The position numbers and the translations under genes were made by a program. A stretch of 64,000 bases of DNA from Hydractinia symbiolongicarpus. Taxonomy: Eukaryota; Cnidaria; Hydrozoa; Anthoathecata; Hydractiniidae. Shown here piece by piece: positions 62,306-64,000 of this stretch. The stretch's first letter is position 1. Every line of letters begins with the position of its first letter. The stretch is from contig NC_079889.1 in NCBI RefSeq assembly GCF_029227915.1, positions 1,178,001 through 1,242,000 of the forward strand, given 5' to 3'. Under the pieces are notes generated by a model. That model did not search any database, had not been told where the DNA came from, and saw only the letters and a list, made by a program, of their open reading frames with translations.

Positions 62306-64000
62306 GATACGAAGTAAATCATAGTTATTTATTACCTTCAATAAGCGTGCTTCTGTCAAATGACAGCATTTAAAGAGTTTCTTTGTCACACAAAATAAAC
62401 ATTCACGCTTAAGAGATGAACACCACTGAACGTACATGCTAATGGAATATTCCAGAAATCCTACTGAACAATAAATCAAACATTTTGGAGTTGTTGTTAT
62501 TGTTTTTGTTTGTTGTGATAAGCATTTTTATTACGCAGTATTTTTTCGTAGTACTTTTCCTGCATTTAAACTTTTCATATTCAATATGTTGCTGTGATTG
62601 AGGGTTAATTAATGCTGGATAATTTTAAGTCTAGATTTATATTCCAATTTGGTCCTGAGGAACTTATTTGCAAAAGCTTGACTTACAAACTCATGTTTTT
62701 GCTGAGAACTTCAAATGGAAAAAAGAAATTTGTACATGTTATATACATTTTTCTTTCATACATCTTTAAGACCTTACTTTATGGGATTAGTTTTTGTGAA
62801 TTAGGTTCCAAAAAATCATTTGCAGATCTTTTTTTTCTATATTGGCCAAATCCACAGAAAATTACAGTCGCATAAATCATTCCTGCAAAAATTTATCTTG
62901 CAATATTTACAGGGTGTTATTCATAAGTATAAAATAAGTATACTCAGGCTAAGATTTACTAAAAGGAGCATTATTATTTACTAAGCTAAGCATTGTGTTG
63001 CAGTTCAGCTTGGTAGATATGTGTGTATGTGTTACCACATTTTAAAAAAGCTAAGCTGAGCCATACTGAACCACACCAAAATAGCAGCTTTTCTTAAGAA
63101 AAAATTCTTGTTAAATTAGAAGTTTTATGTTATGTACATGATTTAGCACAGGTTGTCTCAGTATTTGTTATGATAAGAGTCGAGCCAAGCTGTACCAAGA
63201 CATCCAGCATGGCTAGTTCAGCTGCACGTTACAGTACAAATCGACATGAAAAGATATTGGTTTTATAAGCTGTGCTAAACTAAATTTAGTTAAATTGGTT
63301 TGAGTTTGGCTTGGCTTGACAAAGCTTATATAATGAGCCTAAGCATTCCCATATTTGTTCTCTAATTTTCTTATATACTGATAGAAAAAACATGTAATCA
63401 AACATTAATTAATCCTCTTGAAGTACAGTTACAAGCTAAAAATTTAATTGATCTTTACCTGTGTTGTACCTTCTAGGTTGTCAGAAGTGATATCATCTAA
63501 AATTTTAGCTAGCATTTTTTAAAAAGTAGTTTTTAAATTGATTTATTGTTTATGTGACCATATAGAGATAATTTATTGTTGCTTTTGTTTATACTTTTTT
63601 ATCAAATAAGGCACATTCTCATGTGTATGTAACTTGTGTTTATTTTGTCAAATAACTATGTGCACATTTTTATTGTTTTGTTTTAATATCGAGTGTTTGG
63701 TTAAACAAATCAAGAGGGTTACACTTCGAAGAAAAAAAAATTGGTAACTTTTTTTCTGTAAATAATCTTCTGTAAATAAGCTGGTCTGTTTTTTTTTCAG
63801 ATTAATTTCTTCAGTGTAAACAAAACTTTATTATTTTTTAAGGAATTTATCTCCATTAATTTTTGTTTATTTTTGTCACATTTTCGAAAAAAAGACTATT
63901 CAAAGAATCTCGTCCCAACACTGATCACCTTCGAAATAACTGAAAAATATCTGCATGTTCCATTTTATAAGAAAATTTTTACGATTTGTTTTCATTAATT
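62306..64000. other. MOB3 3' UTR and downstream non-coding DNA
   Basis: AATAAA at about 62470 may be the MOB3 polyadenylation signal. Further on, 62980-63330 is enriched in AAGCTAAGC / GCTTGGCTTG phrases in both orientations, perhaps a decayed inverted-repeat element. No other gene was supported. Confidence 0.45.

Overview
The window looks like nuclear DNA from an animal, most probably a cnidarian. Evidence is AT-rich non-coding DNA, short introns with GT-AG borders, tRNA-derived SINEs, and several classes of transposon packed between conserved metazoan genes. The species is not resolved from sequence alone; the cnidarian call is an inference from gene structure and repeat content.

Four host genes could be rebuilt exon by exon or as a single ORF: an espin-like ankyrin-repeat protein (27.2-32.1 kb, +), the complex I subunit NDUFV3 (34.6-36.3 kb, -, tiny exons), FAHD1 acylpyruvase (37.6-38.3 kb, -, intronless) and a MOB3-type MOB kinase activator (59.6-62.3 kb, +, eight exons). 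A fifth protein-coding stretch at 2.7-3.9 kb (-) is unrecognised.

The main feature is a complete, apparently uninterrupted Polinton/Maverick (adintovirus-like) element at 4225-21290, visibly richer in G+C than its surroundings. It has 237-bp terminal inverted repeats and a 5-bp direct repeat CCTTA at the insertion. It carries protein-primed PolB, a DD35E integrase, an A32/FtsK-like packaging ATPase, a double-jelly-roll major capsid protein, a minor capsid protein and about ten further ORFs. Its left third is an accessory/early block: PolB, two RING proteins whose zinc-ligand spacing follows MDM2, and inverted duplicate SAP-domain genes. PolB and both RING genes share an upstream motif, and palindromic hairpins punctuate the gene borders. 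Its right two-thirds is a virion/membrane block.

Other mobile DNA includes a nested complex at 40-49 kb. A decayed BEL/Pao element is split by a Ty1/copia element (LTRs and TSD intact, coding region broken) and by a 1-kb TA-flanked MITE. A full PIF/Harbinger element at 50.8-53.4 kb has a TTA duplication, an intact spliced transposase and a frameshifted Myb-like partner. Long simple repeats include about 206 pure GAA units (0.85-1.47 kb) and a 28-bp minisatellite (26.0-26.5 kb). Small foldback elements sit in and around the espin-like gene.
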